DNA of 64,000 bases from contig CM037781.1 in the NCBI GenBank assembly GCA_021229015.1, positions 67,414,345 through 67,478,344 of the forward strand. The letters are read 5' to 3'. The translations under genes and the position numbers were made by a program. Positions 30,113-64,000 of this stretch are shown here, piece by piece. How positions within the stretch are numbered: position 1 is the first letter of the stretch; each line of letters opens with the position of its first letter. A model generated the notes under the pieces. The model did not search any database and was not told where the DNA came from. It saw only the letters and a list, made by a program, of their open reading frames with translations. The stretch comes from Solen grandis. Lineage: Eukaryota > Mollusca > Bivalvia > Adapedonta > Solenidae.

Positions 30113-30620
30113 GTTATATAATCAAAGATTACTCCTTCCATGAACTGCAAAAATGCGGCATTTTGGGGACCCAAGAGCCCCTTGTTCGATTTCAGCTCGG
30201 AGCAGTAGGGTTTTAATTGGTTACAGAGTCAAAATATTCCTATTCCGTATACATCTATATAAGAAGAAATTCTGAGTCTAATTTTCTCCCCTTACCGCTG
30301 TCTGTAGGCGACGATCTTGCTTCACGCACATTTACATATGGTACATCGAGTTTCAATCAAATCCATCGAGCCGTTTTGGAGTTGTGACAACGGGATTCTT
30401 GTACAATTGTTATCATTTTTGCCAAAATTAACATTTTCAAATTTGCCTAATACTATGGACACTGTTACATTGTTATCATATAAGAAAATAAAAACCTGGA
30501 ATCTTTTAAGATCTACCATATGACTTCTCTTCTTCGCCATCAGCCTAGAATAGTCTTAATTTTGGGGTCCCCAAAATGCCACATTTTTGCAGTTCATAGA
30601 AGGAACCATCTTTGATTAAT
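30113..30620. repeat. Nested inverted repeat with 60-bp arms
   Basis: Arm 1 (30113-30172) contains ATGAACTGCAAAAATGCGGC and ATTTTGGGGACCC. Arm 2 (30562-30620) is its reverse complement with a few mismatches. The 390-base loop has no recognised content. Confidence 0.8.
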
Positions 30621-30654
30621 CAAGAAATAATTGTAACAGTGAACTATTACTAGG

Positions 30655-31200
30655 TCTCCCAAACTAAGTTTAAGAAATAAGGTCATAAGCAAAATTGAGA
30701 GGGTGGGGCCTGACCCCATGGTGACCCATCAAAGAAGTAGCATTAAATCCATCTGATCATGAGGAACAAAAATATATATTGTTTACTGGTGGGGCTGTCA
30801 AGGATTTTGAAAAATGTCAGAAGTGAAACTGACGGCGTGGGGCCAGACCCTTTGTGCACCCCCCCCCCCCCCCCCCCCCCCCTCAAACCGGAGGAGGGGG
30901 GACACTAAAGAAATACCATTCAATCTGTTTCATCATGAAGAACAATAATACTCGTATATGATATATGGGTGGATCTAAACAGTGTTTGAAATATAAAGTC
31001 ATAAGTAAAATTAACGGATGGGGTCTGACCCCTGGTTGACCTCGTGGGTCACCATAGTAATACTATTTATTTCTTCTCATTATGAGGAACAAAATAATAT
31101 ATGATTCGGGATTGGAAATTTGAAATATTTAACTAAAATACTTTTTTATGCAAAAATCCATCTTTGAGGGGATGGGCCTGACCCCCAGGGATACCACATT
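30655..31200. repeat. Diverged tandem units inside the foldback element
   Basis: Recurring order: a GTCATAAG(C/T)AAAATT-type opening, a GGGCCTGACCCC-type centre, then ATGAGGAACAAAAATATA. Seen fully at about 30680-30785 and 31000-31105, partially at 30820-30970 (with a poly-C insertion at 30859-30882) and 31150-31200. Confidence 0.65.
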
Positions 31201-31415
31201 TACAAAATTCAGGACTACAAGTGTGAGAAGTTTTGTATAGATAGGTGTGGTGGCCTCCAAGATATGGCCCTTAAAATGGAAGAAAGAAGAAGAAACGGAG
31301 TAAAAACAATAACGGTCCAATGAAATCCTTTGTTACAAAAGTGTGTAAACAATTCCCATGATTCAATCATAGAACATATATATACCGTTTATACCATAAA
31401 TATATTTGAAATTAT

Positions 31416-31417
<2 letters not shown>

Positions 31418-31469
<52 letters not shown>

Positions 31470-31476
31470 ATATATA
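31418..31476. repeat. (AT)n microsatellite
   Basis: About 28 AT dinucleotides within the right arm of the foldback element; this expansion makes that arm longer than the left one. Confidence 0.9.
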
Positions 31477-31699
31477 CAGTTATACAACACATATATAGTT
31501 ATTGAATATTGCAACGTCTGACATGCCATACAAGCCAATAATAAATGTGTGTGATACGATATGGGTATACTGGGTAAAACTCCTCAAAATTTGTATCATA
31601 AAATATCGATGTACTGCAAATATACTGTAACCGATAGGGTATTGAGGTAAATGCATCGAAAACAAAAATCACGGTATTCAGGAAACAGGAGGATTAAAA

Positions 31700-32690
31700 A
31701 GGGACGAAAAATTGTCTTATAACGGATTAGATGTTGAAGTAGTTGACCACTTTAATTATTTGGGTACTTTATTGTCTTATAATGGTATTTTTTTCTATGT
31801 ATAATGAATATTTGGTTGGAAAGGCGCTCCGAGCGTGTAAATCATACCGTTTAAGGTAAGGGTTATGTGTCAATTGCTTGATTCATTTGTTAGGACAATT
31901 TTAAACTACTCCAGAGAAATATATGGTTTTTGTAAGAGCGAATACAATTAAAACTTTGTAAGCGTTGTTTGAAAGTGCCTTTAAATTCTTGCAATTCTTC
32001 CATTTACGGTGAGTTAGAAAGATTCCCTTTATATATCACACGTAATTGTAAAATAATAAGATATTGGTGCAAAATTGTTGATTTGGAAAATGTTATTTTA
32101 TATAGATTATGTAAATTAGTTGCTGATGACTATTTAGCAGGATACACGAATTGGGTCAGCCGGGTAAAAAAGTTGTTCGACGATTATGGTTTCTCTGAAG
32201 TGTTTATAAATGGGAACTCGTGTAATTCGCTGGTCAATAACTTTACACCAATATTCAAAGCTCGCACTATCGATTGTTATAAAGAAGAATGGTTTGGTAC
32301 GGTTGATAAAAACCGCGTCTTAGATGAGTAAAACTGGTTTTAGTTATGAACAATATATTGACTTAGTCCTTCACGATTTAATATTTTTTATTACTAAGTT
32401 GCGTATTTCAGTTCATTCTCTTCGTATACAGATTACCTAGACTAGAAAGAGACTGTCTTTAAACTGTACTTTACATGATATAGAATATACTTATCGTTTT
32501 GTTTGTATATGTCCAAAGTATAGAAGTCTAAGATAAATTTTATTGATCGCCGTTAATATTTTAGACCACCAGTTTTTAACTGTTTGTAGACAATGTACTA
32601 TGTACAAGTCTGAAATAAAATATTCTTGTCTGTTTGATCCTTTTCGAAAGCTGGGTAGAGTCGTGATTGTTGTCATTAACTTTTTGTTTT
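31700..32690 (+). pseudogene. Non-LTR retrotransposon ORF2 end (decayed)
   Basis: Readable segments in order: EVVDHFNYLGTLLSYNG, KALRACKSYRLR, then SSIYGELERFPLYITRNCKI, IRYWCKIVDLENVI, YTNWVSRVKKLFDDYGFSEV, and after a stop YEQYIDLVLHDLIFFITKL, ISVHSLRIQ, DIEYTYRFVCICPKYRSLR. This is the connection and tail region that follows the reverse-transcriptase core of non-LTR elements. Stops and frameshifts show it is dead and 5'-truncated; the longest intact piece is 31969-32331. It ends just before the first ATPase exon. Confidence 0.8.
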
Positions 32691-32734
32691 GATTCCTCCC
32701 ATAAACGTCTCATTATATTATCTAACATTTGCAG

Positions 32735-63836
<31,102 letters not shown>

Positions 63837-64000
63837 AAGTAAGTCTGTATACGTCCGTTTTTTCCTTTACGATACAATTCTTTTGACGGTAAATAACAAT
63901 GATAATTGTAATAATGATTTCAATATACATATTATTCCTTAGAATTACTGTAAAAGATAAATGATAATAATTAAACGTTATATCCGTGTTAGGGTGTTCA

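Larger units (their letters stand above)
29912..31490. mobile_element. 1.6-kb foldback element with about 200-bp inverted arms
   Basis: Left arm (29912-30125) starts TTGTATAACTGTATATAT and ends near CAATCCTTTGTTACAAAAG-type sequence in inverse (plus strand TTTTGTAACAAAGGATTTCA, then TTGGACCGTTAT). The right arm (about 31302-31490) reads the reverse complement of these in order, including GGTATAAACG and TGAATCATGGGA. Inside lie a second shorter inverted repeat (30113-30172 and 30562-30620) and three to four diverged tandem units of about 150 bases (30655-31200). No transposase frame. Confidence 0.7.
23700..32734. other. Intergenic region between divergent genes
   Basis: Nine kilobases between the start of the minus-strand gene and the first recognised exon of the plus-strand ATPase. 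It holds SINE copies (28290-28542, 29651-29850), a MITE (29312-29488), a foldback element (29912-31490), a retrotransposon end (31700-32690) and a 100-base gap. It should also contain both promoters and the missing first ATPase exon, none of which I can place. Confidence 0.6.

Overview
This is eukaryotic, AT-rich genomic DNA with long introns, GT-AG splice sites, many microsatellites and dense small mobile elements (tRNA-headed SINEs with target-site duplications, several MITE families, decayed non-LTR reverse-transcriptase ends). The repeats and the two gene families suggest a marine invertebrate, most likely a bivalve mollusc. That assignment is inferred from repeat character, not from a database match. 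One 100-base run of N (27212-27311) marks an assembly gap.

Left third (1-23699, minus strand): one large gene for a secreted or extracellular modular protein resembling SVEP1/polydom. I can follow 24 coding exons from the initiator and signal peptide (23699) to an EGF exon that runs off the left edge. The order is: signal peptide, an unrecognised cysteine-containing 65-residue exon, five consecutive copies of a HYR-CCP-CCP triplet, a 148-residue exon with a furin-like site, two GCC2/GCC3 (ephrin-receptor-like) exons, a two-exon laminin-G/pentraxin-like domain, then EGF repeats. Nearly every domain exon is symmetric phase 1-1. About 1617 residues are visible and the C-terminus lies outside the window.

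Middle (23700-32734): intergenic. It holds SINEs, a 177-bp TA-flanked MITE, a 1.6-kb foldback element, a non-LTR retrotransposon end and the assembly gap. The two genes are divergent (head to head). The first exon(s) of the right-hand gene, with its start codon, should lie here or in the gap; I could not identify them.

Right half (32735-63836, plus strand): a P5B-type ATPase (ATP13A3/ATP13A2-like lysosomal/endosomal polyamine transporter). Twenty-seven in-frame coding exons join into 1113 codons plus a stop. They carry every hallmark: the TGES dephosphorylation motif, PPALPA in M4, the DKTGT phosphorylation site split across an intron, KGAPE in the N domain, TGDN and GDGAND. The last visible exon ends in an in-frame TAG two bases before an intact GTAAGT donor, so the C-terminal tail found in relatives is missing here or lies on a further exon.

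The two genes have no evident functional link. The most unusual structural signals are tandem arrays that begin at or within about 17 bases of several 5' splice sites of the ATPase gene, a 4-kb element with inverted subterminal repeats filling its largest intron, a piggyBac-like MITE with a 67-nt almost perfect palindrome, and the regular five-fold HYR-CCP-CCP array.
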